Both the position numbers and the translations under genes were made by a program. DNA of 64,000 nt, from NCBI GenBank assembly GCA_963793785.1, contig CAWCBH010000003.1, positions 1 to 64,000 of the forward strand. Direction: 5' to 3'. This DNA is from CAWCBH01 sp963793785 (GTDB lineage Bacteria > Actinomycetota > Thermoleophilia > Solirubrobacterales > 70-9). The first letter of the stretch is position 1, and every line of letters begins with the position of its first letter. The notes beneath the pieces are model-generated. The model saw nothing but the letters and a program-made list of their open reading frames with translations. It was not told the DNA's origin and did no database searches. Positions 8,086-16,680 of this stretch are shown here, in pieces.

Positions 8086-8879
8086 GGGGAGAGGAATCCT
8101 TTCGGCCGCCGTCGCTGCGGGTGGGGGAAGTAGCGGGCTCCCTTCAGCTTCAGCCGCAGCGTCTGGGCGTAGATCTTCGCCACCACCTGCAGCGACATCG
8201 CCGGGTAGCGAGCCAGCATCTTCGTCATCAGGCCGGCGCTGATCTCCCGCCGCCGCAGCGACAGGGTCGCGTCGAAGACGGCGCCGTCCCCTGAAGCCGC
8301 AGGGTCCCGATCGCGGTTCGAGGAGGCGATGTGGACGACGAGGTCCGCGCCGGGCTCGGTGGCGGCGAAGCGATAGCTGTGTTCCATCCCCATCAGCGGC
8401 GAGACGTGCAGCGCTTTATCGAAGCCGTCGCTGAGGACCCTACCGCCGCGCGCCCCACGCGCCAGCACGTAGGGGTGGCTCTCGCCCCAGGGGATGTTGG
8501 TGACGTCGGCGACCACCGCTTCGACCTGTTCGTCGCCGGCGTCAAAGCAGTAATAGAGGCAGACCGGGTTGAAGACGTGCCCGAGATAGCGCAGGTTCGC
8601 CAGCAGCCGCACCGGCCCGTCAGGCCGCTGCCCGGTTCGCTCGGCGACCAGGTCGCGTGCGCACTCGGCCAGCGGACGATCGGGATCGCCCATGAAGTCG
8701 GCGCGGCGAAAGCGGGCCGGCGCCGACCGGCGGGCCGACCAGAGCGGGATCGCGTCGAGCAGCTGCGGCAGCTCGTCGAGGTCCAGGTAGGGCATGAACA
8801 GCCGGTAGCGGAACTCGTGCTCGACCGGCTCGAAGCGGCGGTGGCGGACCCAGCCCTCGTAGACGCCGGAGGCGCTCAC
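8082..8879 (-). CDS. DUF1365 family protein
   Basis: A 265-residue DUF1365 protein with the typical N-terminus VYEGWVRHRRF, the central NLRYLGHVFNPVCLYYCFD and VTNIPWGESHPY. The biochemical role is unproven. In many bacteria DUF1365 genes lie between an FAD-dependent amine-oxidase-like gene and a CFA-synthase-like gene, as here, implying one lipid-modification pathway. I use GTG 8879 because it overlaps the upstream TGA as GTGA; the gene ends in another GTGA overlap with the methyltransferase. Confidence 0.9.
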   Translation of the reverse strand: MSASGVYEGWVRHRRFEPVEHEFRYRLFMPYLDLDELPQLLDAIPLWSARRSAPARFRRADFMGDPDRPLAECARDLVAERTGQRPDGPVRLLANLRYLGHVFNPVCLYYCFDAGDEQVEAVVADVTNIPWGESHPYVLARGARGGRVLSDGFDKALHVSPLMGMEHSYRFAATEPGADLVVHIASSNRDRDPAASGDGAVFDATLSLRRREISAGLMTKMLARYPAMSLQVVAKIYAQTLRLKLKGARYFPHPQRRRPKGFLSP

Positions 8880-10138
8880 GCGGCAACCTTCTCGCGGGCG
8901 CGATCGCCGAGCAGCGGCGCGCAGGCCCGGTTCGCGCTGACGACACCGTCCTCGTGAAACCCCCAGCCCCAGTAGGCGCCGCAATAGCGGGTCCGGTTGG
9001 GGCCGCTGATCTCGCCATGGCGCGCCTGTGCATGCACGCCGTCGCGGGTGTAGATCGGATGGTCGTAGGTCAGGCGCCTGATCACGTGTGCGGGGTCGAT
9101 TGCCTCGCCGCGGTTGAGGGTGACGAAGATCTCGCGATCGGCGTCCAGGCCCTGCAGGTTGTTCATCCAGTAGGTGACGGTGGTGCGACCGGCCGGGACG
9201 TCGGTGAGGTGGAAGTTCCAGCTCGCCCAGGCGCGGCGCCGGCGCGGCATCAGCGAGGTGTCGGTGTGCAGTACCGCCTCGTTGCGCTGATAGGGGATCG
9301 CCGCGAGGATCTCACGCTCGGCCGCGCTGGGGTCGGCGAGCATCGCCAATGCCTGGTCGGAGTGGGCGGCAATCACGACCTCGTCGTACTCCTCGCGCTC
9401 GCAGCCGCCGGCTTCGACCGCGACCGCGCCCGGCAGCCGCTCGATCCGCCGCACCGCGGCCCCCAGCCGCACCCGGTTGCGCCAGGGTGCGGCGATCGCC
9501 TCCACGTAGCGCTCGGAGCCGCCGCTGACGCTGCGCCATCTGGGCCGCCCGCGCAGCGAGTACATGCCGTGGTTGTCGAAGAACTCGGCCATGAAGCTGG
9601 CCGGGAAGCTCCACATCTGTCGGGGGTTTGCCGACCAGACCGCCGAGGCCTGGGGGACGATCAGCCGCTCGACGAAGTGACGCCCGAAGCCGCGCTCGTC
9701 GAGCCACTGCCCGAGCGCCGGGGCGGCGCCGTCCATGCCGATCAGCTCCTGCGCCTCGCGGTTGAAGCGCCGGTAGTCGCGCAGCATGCCGAGGAAGGCG
9801 GGGTTGAACAGGTGGGCCGGGCGAGCGAACAGTCCCCTCGGCGTGCCCGCGTACTCGAAGCGGCCGTCGCTGTCGGCGACCGAGAAGCTCATTCGCGAGG
9901 GCTGGGTGGCGACCCCGAGCTCGGCCAGCAGCCGCTCGAAGCTCGGGTAGTTGCGGTCGTTGAAGACGATGAAGCCGGTGTCGACTGCGACCTCGCCCGC
10001 AGGGGTCGCCACCGCGACGGTGTTGGTGTGGCCGCCGAGGCGCGCCTGCGCCTCGTAGACGGTGATCTCGTGCTCGCGATGCAGCAGGTGAGCGGCGGTG
10101 AGACCGGAGATGCCGGTGCCTATGATCGCGATCTTCAT
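8876..10138 (-). CDS. FAD-dependent amine-oxidase-like oxidoreductase
   Basis: A 420-residue flavoprotein with the dinucleotide motif GTGISG (7-12), the acidic FAD-ribose residue in TVYEAQARLGGH, and the second FAD contact YRYCGAYWGWGFHEDG near the C-terminus. It belongs to the NAD(P)/FAD-binding family that neighbours DUF1365 and CFA-synthase-like genes and is suspected of oxidising or desaturating lipid acyl chains. It is the first gene of the leftward run and is divergent from another flavoprotein gene across 57 bp. Confidence 0.88.
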   Translation of the reverse strand: MKIAIIGTGISGLTAAHLLHREHEITVYEAQARLGGHTNTVAVATPAGEVAVDTGFIVFNDRNYPSFERLLAELGVATQPSRMSFSVADSDGRFEYAGTPRGLFARPAHLFNPAFLGMLRDYRRFNREAQELIGMDGAAPALGQWLDERGFGRHFVERLIVPQASAVWSANPRQMWSFPASFMAEFFDNHGMYSLRGRPRWRSVSGGSERYVEAIAAPWRNRVRLGAAVRRIERLPGAVAVEAGGCEREEYDEVVIAAHSDQALAMLADPSAAEREILAAIPYQRNEAVLHTDTSLMPRRRRAWASWNFHLTDVPAGRTTVTYWMNNLQGLDADREIFVTLNRGEAIDPAHVIRRLTYDHPIYTRDGVHAQARHGEISGPNRTRYCGAYWGWGFHEDGVVSANRACAPLLGDRAREKVAA

Positions 10139-10195
10139 CTCCGGCTACTACGAAGCCGCGGAGCGAGCGGTTGAGTCGGGGAAGATACTGGAGGC

Positions 10196-11800
10196 GTGGA
10201 CGTAGTCGCCGCGATGGGCAAGGTCGGTCTCCCGGCGCCGCTGTCTGAGCTCGCGGCGCGCGAGTGGGACGCGATCGTCGTCGGCGGCGGCCACAACGGC
10301 CTCACCGCCGCCGCCTATCTGGCCCGCGCCGGTCGCTCGGTGTGCGTGCTCGAGCGGCGCGAGCGGCTCGGCGGCGCCTGCACCCTCGAGCAGCCGTTTG
10401 CCGACCAGCGCTACGTGGTCAGTCCCTGCGCCTACGTCGTCGGCCTGCTCGACCCGCTGGTGATCGGCGAACTGGAGCTGCCCCGGCACGGATACCGGGT
10501 CACCGCGGCCGACCCAAACCTCTGGTGCCCGTTTCCCGACGGAACCTCGTTCGCGGAGTTCCTCGACGACGCCGCCACCGCCGCCCACATGCGGGCGAAC
10601 GGCTTCTCGCAGCGAGACGTCGAGGGGCTGCTCGCCTACGAGGACCTCTTCGACCGCATCCGCCTGGCGTTGCGCCACGGTTCGGCGGGCGACGCCTGGC
10701 TCGGCTCTTCGCCGTCACGCGAATCGATCGAAGCGGCGCTGGGCGGCGACCCGGAGATGGTCTCGGTTGTCTTCGAGGAGTCGATCGCGGTGACGATCGA
10801 CCGCTACGTGACCGATCCGCGCCTCGCCGAGGCGCTCTTCGGGCAGGGGGTGATCGGCGCCTGGGCCGGTCCGCGGGACCCCGGCACGGCGTCGGTGAAG
10901 CTGATGCACGGCCAGGGCGACCTGCTCGGCCTGGGCCCGGTCTGGGGCTATGTCGAGGGCGGCATGGGCAGGGTCTCCTTCGCGCTCGCGCAGGCGGCAG
11001 TCGAGGCGGGGGCTGTGCTCGCGGCGGGGGTGCCGGTGGCGGAGATCTGCCCCGGCGAGGGGGTGAGGGTCGAAAGCGGCGAGCTGCTGCGCTCCCGCGT
11101 CGTCGTCTCCAACGCCGACCCGAAGCGGACCCTCTCCCTGCTCGGGGCGGCCGAGGTTCCGGCCGCGTTTCGGGAGCGGATCGAGGCCTGGCGGGTACGG
11201 TCGCCGGTCGTGAAGCTGAACGCGGCGCTGAGCCGCCTGCCGCGCTTCGAAGCCGCCGCCGGCTTCGAGCCCCACCGGGCGATGGTCTCGGTGAGCGCCG
11301 GCATCGACGCCGCGCAGCAGGGGTTCGCGGCCTGCGAGCGGGGCGAGCTCGGCATCTCCTACGCCGAGCTCTACTTCCAGACCGCCTACGACGCCTCGGT
11401 GGCGCCGCCGGGGCGCCACGTGATGAGCGCCTTCGCCCAGTACGCGCCCTACCAGCTCGCGCAGGGGAGCTGGGACTCGCGCCGCGACGAGATTGGCGGG
11501 CTGATCCTCGACCTGATCGAGACGGCGGCTCCCGACGTGCGCGATTGCGTCGAGGAGGCCGAGGTGCTCGGCCCGCCCGACATCGAGACTCGGATCGGGC
11601 TCACCGGCGGGCAGATCTTCCAGGGCGAGGTGCTGCCCGACCAGATGTGGGACCGGCGCTTCGATCACCGCACGCCGGTGCCGGGTCTGTACCTCTGCGG
11701 TGCCGCGACCCACCCGGCCGGCTCGGTGATCGCCCTCAACGGGCGCAACGCCGCCACCGCGGTGCTCGAGGACTTAGATCCGGCGGCCGCGGTCGGCTAG
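10196..11800 (+). CDS. phytoene-desaturase-like FAD oxidoreductase (PYROXD2-like)
   Basis: A 534-residue FAD enzyme of the phytoene dehydrogenase/PYROXD2 group. It has GGGHNG (30-35), the ERRERLGGACTLEQPF segment that binds FAD, and the C-terminal GLYLCGAATHPAGSVIALNGRNAA that closes the FAD site. No other carotenoid genes are near, so carotenoid desaturation is not supported. The start is GTG 10196; an ATG seven codons in (10214) is possible. It is divergent from the FAD gene at 8876-10138 and is followed after 9 nt by the catalase-like gene. Confidence 0.87.
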   Translation: MDVVAAMGKVGLPAPLSELAAREWDAIVVGGGHNGLTAAAYLARAGRSVCVLERRERLGGACTLEQPFADQRYVVSPCAYVVGLLDPLVIGELELPRHGYRVTAADPNLWCPFPDGTSFAEFLDDAATAAHMRANGFSQRDVEGLLAYEDLFDRIRLALRHGSAGDAWLGSSPSRESIEAALGGDPEMVSVVFEESIAVTIDRYVTDPRLAEALFGQGVIGAWAGPRDPGTASVKLMHGQGDLLGLGPVWGYVEGGMGRVSFALAQAAVEAGAVLAAGVPVAEICPGEGVRVESGELLRSRVVVSNADPKRTLSLLGAAEVPAAFRERIEAWRVRSPVVKLNAALSRLPRFEAAAGFEPHRAMVSVSAGIDAAQQGFAACERGELGISYAELYFQTAYDASVAPPGRHVMSAFAQYAPYQLAQGSWDSRRDEIGGLILDLIETAAPDVRDCVEEAEVLGPPDIETRIGLTGGQIFQGEVLPDQMWDRRFDHRTPVPGLYLCGAATHPAGSVIALNGRNAATAVLEDLDPAAAVG

Positions 11801-11809
11801 GGTCGGATC

Positions 11810-12733
11810 GTGGCCTCGGACGCGCTGATCGAGCAGATCGTCGACACCGTCAACGACGTCTTCGGCAGGCACCCCGGCGCCCGGGCGTTGCACTCGAAGG
11901 GGTTCTTCTGCGAGGGGACCTTCCGCGCCAGCTCCGAGGCGGCGGAGCTGTGCCGCGCCGCCCACCTGCAGGGCGAGGAGGTGCCGGTGCTGGTCCGCTT
12001 CTCCACCGCCAGCGGCAATCCCGGGGTCCACGACGGGCAGCGGGAGGGGCGCGGGATCGCGATCCGCTTCCGCTCCAGCGGCGGCGAGACCGACCTGCTC
12101 TGCGTGACCACCCCGACCTTCCCGGCCCGCAACCTCGACGACTTCCTGGAGCTGATGCAGGCCCGTCTCCCCGACCCCGAGACCGGCCAGCCGGACCTGG
12201 AGAAGGTCGGCGCCTATCTGCAGGCGCACCCGGAGGCGATGCCGGCGGTGCAGGCGACGATCGGCCTCGAGCCGCCGGCGAGCTTCGCGCAGCTGACCTA
12301 CAACTCGCTGCACGCCTTCAAGCTCCTGGGGGCCGACGGAGAGGGAACCTGGGTCCGCTACCAGCTGGCGCCGGTTGCAGGCGAGAAGCGGATCCCCGAC
12401 GAGGAGGCGATGGCGCGACAGGCCGACTACCTGCAGGCCGAGCTGGCGGAGCGGCTGGCCGCGGGGCCCGCCGCCTTCGAGCTGATCCTCGTCGTCGGCG
12501 AGGAGGGCGACCCGACCGAGGATCCGACCGCGGCCTGGCCCGAGGACCGGCGCCGGGTGAACGCCGGCACGCTCGAGGTGACGGCGGTGATCGCCGACCC
12601 CGAGCAGGACGGCGAGATCGTCGTCTTCGACCCGACCCGGGTGATCGACGGGATCGAGCTGCCCGACGACCCGATCCTGCACGCCCGGCCCCGCGCCTAC
12701 TCGATCTCCGCCGAGCGGCGCGCCGGGAGCTAG
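11810..12733 (+). CDS. catalase-related haem peroxidase
   Basis: A 307-residue member of the small catalase-related peroxidases (SrpA-like), much shorter than true catalases at about 480-500. The distal histidine is H28 in ALHSKGFF, RFSTASGNP carries the conserved FS and N region, and the proximal haem tyrosine is Y297 in PRAYSIS with R293/R295 before it. It probably uses peroxide to oxidise an organic substrate. GTG start 9 nt after the upstream stop, so likely co-transcribed. No signal peptide is evident. Confidence 0.88.
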   Translation: MASDALIEQIVDTVNDVFGRHPGARALHSKGFFCEGTFRASSEAAELCRAAHLQGEEVPVLVRFSTASGNPGVHDGQREGRGIAIRFRSSGGETDLLCVTTPTFPARNLDDFLELMQARLPDPETGQPDLEKVGAYLQAHPEAMPAVQATIGLEPPASFAQLTYNSLHAFKLLGADGEGTWVRYQLAPVAGEKRIPDEEAMARQADYLQAELAERLAAGPAAFELILVVGEEGDPTEDPTAAWPEDRRRVNAGTLEVTAVIADPEQDGEIVVFDPTRVIDGIELPDDPILHARPRAYSISAERRAGS

Positions 12734-12837
12734 GGCGCTCACCGCAGCGTCGAGCCGGCGACCGTGTTCAGAGCAAGTGTGAGCCTCCCCCGACGACGAG
12801 CAGGCGGCTTGCCGCCGCCGTCCTCGCGATCGCTGCC

Positions 12838-13995
12838 GTGCTGGCGCTGTCCGCGGCTGCCGCCGGCGCCGGGCCTTCCGGCGGCGCGACCGAGGACCCG
12901 GTCGAGGCGCCGCCGCCGAGCGGCTCGCCCTTCGAGCGGCAGGGGATGTGGATCTGGTACGTCTCGCGCTCAGAGGGAGGCAGCCTCGGGCGGATCGTCG
13001 CCCGGGCTCGCCGCCACGGCGTCGGCACCGTCTACGTGAAGGCCGGCGACGCGACCGACGTCTGGGGGCAGTTCAGCCGCAATCTGGTCCGCCGTCTGCA
13101 CCAGGGAGGGCTCGACGTCTGCGCCTGGACCTTCGTCTACGGGCGCTATCCGGCCGCGGAGGCGAGGGTCGCCGCCGCCGCGATCGAGAAGGGCGCCGAC
13201 TGCTTCGTGATCGACGCCGAAGGCCATTACGAGGGCCGCTACGCCTCCGCCGACCGCTACATGCAGGTGCTGCGGAAGCGGGTCGGCGCCGCCTACCCGC
13301 TGGCCCTCTCCAGCTTTCCCTACGTCGACTACCACCCGGCCTTCCCCTACTCGGTCTTCCTCGGTCCCGGCGGCGCCCAGTTCAACCTCCCGCAGATGTA
13401 CTGGAAGGCGATCGGCACCACGGTGCGCGGCGTCTATGACCACACGATCCTCTTCAACCGCCTCTGGGGCAGGCCGATCCACCCGATCGGGCAGACCTAC
13501 GCCGACCCCGGGCGCCGGCAGATCAAGCGCTTTCGCCAGTACGCGATCAGCCACGGCGGCCTGGCGCCGAGCTGGTGGTCATGGCAGGAGACGAGCTCGG
13601 GCGAGTGGGGCGCGCTGGGGTCGGGCGTCGGCGGCGCGGTGATCGGCTACCGGCCGGTCAACGTCCACCCGATCCTGCGCCGCGGGTCGCGCGGCGACCT
13701 CGTCGTCTGGGCCCAGCAGCACCTCGTCGCCGCCGGACACGATCTTCCGGTGACCGGCTTCTTCGGGCCGATGACCCAAGCCGCGACGCGGTCCTTCCAG
13801 CGCCAGAAGGGGCTCCGCGCCGACGGCGTGCTCGGCACCCGCACCTGGCGGCTGCTGCTGCGCTACCGCCCGGTTCGAGTTCGCTGGTCGCTGGGGAGGC
13901 GGCATGCCCGCGTGGCCGGGGGGTTGTCGGGTGCCCCCCGGTCGGCCTCGCTTCCGGCCCGCGCCTACGAGATCGATCCCGGGCCGCGGCCATGA
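12838..13995 (+). CDS. exported TIM-barrel-like protein with peptidoglycan-binding domain
   Basis: About 385 residues. An N-terminal domain beginning QGMWIWYVSRSEGG looks like a glycoside-hydrolase-type barrel (VYVKAGD, CFVIDAEGHYEG, PQMYWKA). It is followed by a peptidoglycan-binding repeat (LRRGSRGDLV to GVLGTRTWRLLL). A strong signal peptide is encoded just upstream in the same frame (SRRLAAAVLA into an alanine-rich core), yet that frame has no start codon before GTG 12838, inside the hydrophobic core. A GTG at 12764 lies in another frame; one more C in the C run at 12785-12789 would join it to the signal peptide. The true start is therefore probably near 12764. The stop overlaps the next ATG as ATGA. 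Confidence 0.78.
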   Translation: MLALSAAAAGAGPSGGATEDPVEAPPPSGSPFERQGMWIWYVSRSEGGSLGRIVARARRHGVGTVYVKAGDATDVWGQFSRNLVRRLHQGGLDVCAWTFVYGRYPAAEARVAAAAIEKGADCFVIDAEGHYEGRYASADRYMQVLRKRVGAAYPLALSSFPYVDYHPAFPYSVFLGPGGAQFNLPQMYWKAIGTTVRGVYDHTILFNRLWGRPIHPIGQTYADPGRRQIKRFRQYAISHGGLAPSWWSWQETSSGEWGALGSGVGGAVIGYRPVNVHPILRRGSRGDLVVWAQQHLVAAGHDLPVTGFFGPMTQAATRSFQRQKGLRADGVLGTRTWRLLLRYRPVRVRWSLGRRHARVAGGLSGAPRSASLPARAYEIDPGPRP

Positions 13996-15071
13996 GGGGG
14001 TTGCTGTCGCTGGCGGTCTTCGCGACCGCCGGGCTGGTGGCGGCGGCGCCGGCTCTCGCCGAGCGCGGACCGATGCCCCAGGCGGGGCTGTTCGACGTCG
14101 CCGACCCGACCGCGCCGGTCCGCGACAGGGTGTTGCCGGGTCCGACCGGCACGATCGCCCGGGCAAGCGCCGGGGCGCAGCGCTACCCCGTCAACGACGG
14201 CAAGGGCAGGACCGTGGCGATAACGGTCTCGGCGTTCTGCAACCCGGCGACCTGCAACTCCGCCGAGCCGCAGCTGATCGCCGATTTCCTCGGCACCTTG
14301 ATCCACGGTGACGAGATCAGCCTCCTCACCGTGCAGCTGCTCACCGACGGCGAGATCCGCGGCCGCTGCGGACTCGGCGCCGGCGCCTGCTACTTCTCGG
14401 GCGCCGACACGATGCTGATCAACGGCAACGACAGGACCGGGCCCGACGGCGCCTCGCGCGACTTCGTGATCGCCCACGAGTACGGCCACCACGTCGCCGA
14501 GCACCGCCGCAACCCGCCGTTCCAACCGACGATCTTCTGGGGCACGAAGCGCTGGGCGACCTACGAACGCGTCTGCCAGGGCACCCGGCAGGGCCGCTAC
14601 TTCCCGGGCGACGAAGGGCCCCGCTACTTCCAGAATCCCGGCGAGGCATTCGCCGAGGCCTTCGCCTTCAACCGCTTCCGCCGGGCGCCGGTGGCCTGGG
14701 CCTGGAGCGCGCCCCTGCGACCCACCCGGGAGGCTTTTCGGAGCCTGCGCCAGGACACCCTTGTGCCCTGGCAGAGCCGGACCCGGTTCGTGATGACCGG
14801 GACACTGCCTGCCGGGGGTCGCGACCGGGCCGTGAAGCGATTCCGCACCCCGCTCGACGGCGCGCTCAGCGTGCGCCTGAGCGGCCCGCGTGCGGCGAGG
14901 CTCGACCTGCTGCTCCGCGATCGCGCCGGCCGGCCGCTGGCGCTGTCGCGCGGGCCAAGCTCTGCCGAGCATGTCGTCTTCACCGTCTGCGGGCAGTCGC
15001 GGCTGCGGGCGGTGGTGCAGCGAAACGGCTCCGGCAGGGCGCCGTTTCGGCTCGTCGTTCGCCGCCCGTGA
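13992..15071 (+). CDS. secreted HExxH zinc metallopeptidase-like protein
   Basis: A 359-residue exported protein. The signal peptide ends near AAPALA (about residue 23). The zinc motif is HEYGHH (162-167), with a glutamate-rich NPGEAFAE (216-223) placed as a possible third ligand, as in gluzincin-type neutral metalloproteases. Two cysteine pairs (FCNPATC; RCGLGAGAC) may form disulfides. Residues after about 275 resemble a beta-rich C-terminal domain. It overlaps the peptidoglycan-binding protein gene by 4 nt, so both may act at the cell wall; that is inference. Confidence 0.82.
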   Translation: MRGLLSLAVFATAGLVAAAPALAERGPMPQAGLFDVADPTAPVRDRVLPGPTGTIARASAGAQRYPVNDGKGRTVAITVSAFCNPATCNSAEPQLIADFLGTLIHGDEISLLTVQLLTDGEIRGRCGLGAGACYFSGADTMLINGNDRTGPDGASRDFVIAHEYGHHVAEHRRNPPFQPTIFWGTKRWATYERVCQGTRQGRYFPGDEGPRYFQNPGEAFAEAFAFNRFRRAPVAWAWSAPLRPTREAFRSLRQDTLVPWQSRTRFVMTGTLPAGGRDRAVKRFRTPLDGALSVRLSGPRAARLDLLLRDRAGRPLALSRGPSSAEHVVFTVCGQSRLRAVVQRNGSGRAPFRLVVRRP

Positions 15072-15074
15072 GGG

Positions 15075-15926
15075 CTAGCGGGCGATTCGCGTCTCCAGGC
15101 GCCCAGCGTCGGCGAGCTGACCACCAGCTCGTCGCCGTCGGCGAGCCAGACCCGGGGCTGGCGGGCGCCGCCGACCCCCTCGGGCGTGCCGGTGGCGACG
15201 ATGTCGCCGGGCTCGAGGGTCATCAGGCGGGAGAGGTGGGCCAGCAGCGCCGGGATCGGGAAGATCAGGTCCGCCGTGGAGGCCGACTGCATCGTCTCCC
15301 CGTTCAGGGTCAGCGAGAGCTCGATCGCGTCTGCAGGACCGGCTTCGTCGGGAGTGACCAGCGCCGGACCGCAGGGAGCCGAGCCGTCGAAGACCTTGCC
15401 CGGCATCCACTGCGGGGTCGCGAACTGGAGGTCGCGGGCGGAGAGGTCGTTGAGGAGCGTGAAGCCGGCGATGTGGTCGAGCGCCTCGTCGGGGTCGACG
15501 TCCTTGGCCCGGCTCCCGATCACGAACGCGACCTCGGCCTCGTAGTCGACCTTCTCGCTCGACCCCGGCAGGGTCACGGTGGCGCCGGGAGCGGCGAGCG
15601 CGTTTCGGTACTTGCCGAAGAAGGTCGGGCTGTCGGGCGACCTCCTGGCGTCCCTCCGCCGCGTGGGCGCGGTAGTTGAGCCCGATGCAGATGATCTTCT
15701 CCGGATCGAGGATCGGCGGGCAGAGCTCGGGGCGCTCGACCGGCTCGACGTCGGTCGACGCTGAGGCAAGCGCTCCCTGGAGATCGCCCAGCCGCTGGTC
15801 GGCGATCAGCTGACGCAGATCGGACTGGTCGGCGTCGCCGAGCAGCCGCCCGGCATCGAGAACGGCGCCGTCATCGAGGCAGCCGGCCCGCGGGCCTCCA
15901 GCGGCTCGATAGGTCACCAGCCTCAC
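15075..15926 (-). CDS. fumarylacetoacetate hydrolase family protein (two compensating indels)
   Basis: FAH-family proteins hydrolyse or decarboxylate keto acids in catabolic routes. The N-terminus in the 15926 frame reads MRLVTYRAAGG to CIGLNYRAHAAEG. Near 15636-15641 the family sequence continues in a second frame (SPTFFGKYRNALAAPG, DYEAEVAFVIG, DLSARDLQFATPQWM, DIVATGTPEGVGG). It returns to the first frame near 15100 for the end RLETRIAR. One base appears gained (GTCGCCCG for GTCCCCG) and one lost (GGGCGCC for GGGCCGCC). The conceptual 283-residue product is nonsense between those points. Two offsetting indels with a perfectly conserved core point to sequencing error. Confidence 0.78.
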   Translation of the reverse strand: MRLVTYRAAGGPRAGCLDDGAVLDAGRLLGDADQSDLRQLIADQRLGDLQGALASASTDVEPVERPELCPPILDPEKIICIGLNYRAHAAEGRQEVARQPDLLRQVPKRARRSRRHRDPAGVEREGRLRGRGRVRDREPGQGRRPRRGARPHRRLHAPQRPLRPRPPVRDPAVDAGQGLRRLGSLRSGAGHSRRSRSCRRDRALADPERGDDAVGLHGGPDLPDPGAAGPPLPPDDPRARRHRRHRHARGGRRRPPAPGLARRRRRAGGQLADAGRLETRIAR

Positions 15927-15969
15927 GGCCGAGCAGCATAGGCCGCGTCCGCTACCGTTCGTCGGCCAC

Positions 15970-16059
<90 letters not shown>

Positions 16060-16115
16060 GGGCCCAAATCGACGTGCGGGCCTTTTCGAGTCAGGTCGGG
16101 CGCTCACATGCCGCG

Positions 16116-16514
16116 CTAAAGGTTCTCGGGCTGGGTGTGTCCTTCGCCGTAGTCGGGGATCTGCTGGACGGCCCATCCGTTCCCGTCCGGGTCGCTAAAG
16201 AACACGAACTTACCCCATGGAAAGTCCTCGACTTCGGAGACCTCGAGCCCTCGTCCCGCAAGCTCGTCCCGGGCCGCCTCGACGTCGTCCACCACGAGCT
16301 GAAGCCCCTGGAGCGAACCCGGCTTCATCTCGGTGATGCCCTCACCGATCGAAACCGAACAGCCTGAGCCCGGCGGGGTCAGCTGGATGAAGCGCAGGCC
16401 TTCCCGGACGGTTACGTCGTTGTCCACGGTGAAGCCGGCGCGCTCTGCGTAGAACCCTTTCGCCCGGTCGACGTCGGAAACCGGGATCGGGATCAGCTCG
16501 AGCTTGAAGTCCAT
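16116..16514 (-). CDS. VOC family (glyoxalase/bleomycin-resistance fold) protein
   Basis: A 132-residue vicinal-oxygen-chelate fold protein: an N-terminal strand (LELIPIPVSDVDRAKGFYAER) and the C-terminal half with FVFFSDPDGNGWAVQQIP. VOC members include lyases, dioxygenases and drug-binding proteins, and the substrate is unknown. I start at ATG 16514, the residue where the fold begins; longer frame sequence upstream has no family similarity. It lies inside the segment bounded by the tRNA-Asp repeats and is oriented toward the tRNA. Confidence 0.85.
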   Translation of the reverse strand: MDFKLELIPIPVSDVDRAKGFYAERAGFTVDNDVTVREGLRFIQLTPPGSGCSVSIGEGITEMKPGSLQGLQLVVDDVEAARDELAGRGLEVSEVEDFPWGKFVFFSDPDGNGWAVQQIPDYGEGHTQPENL

Positions 16515-16680
16515 GCGGGCGGGGCAGTCTATCTCGCCCGACAATGCCCTTGGCCCTGCGGGCAGGGGCGTGCTCAGTTGCGATTCCCAGCAAGCGCCCT
16601 GAATTCCTCTGCGAGCGACCCATCGCGGTACCTGACCTGAGTTAGGCTCGTCGCAAGCGCCTTCGAATCGCACGAGTCGC

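Noticed and set aside
10196..11800. Carotenoid biosynthesis locus
   Set aside because: The gene resembles phytoene desaturase in fold, but no crtB/crtE-like partner is present and PYROXD2-like oxidoreductases share the motifs.
10264..12765. Upstream two thirds of a 1243-codon plus-strand open frame
   Set aside because: It overlaps the FAD oxidoreductase and catalase-like genes in another frame and is arginine/glycine-rich; only its last third is a real gene (12838-13995).
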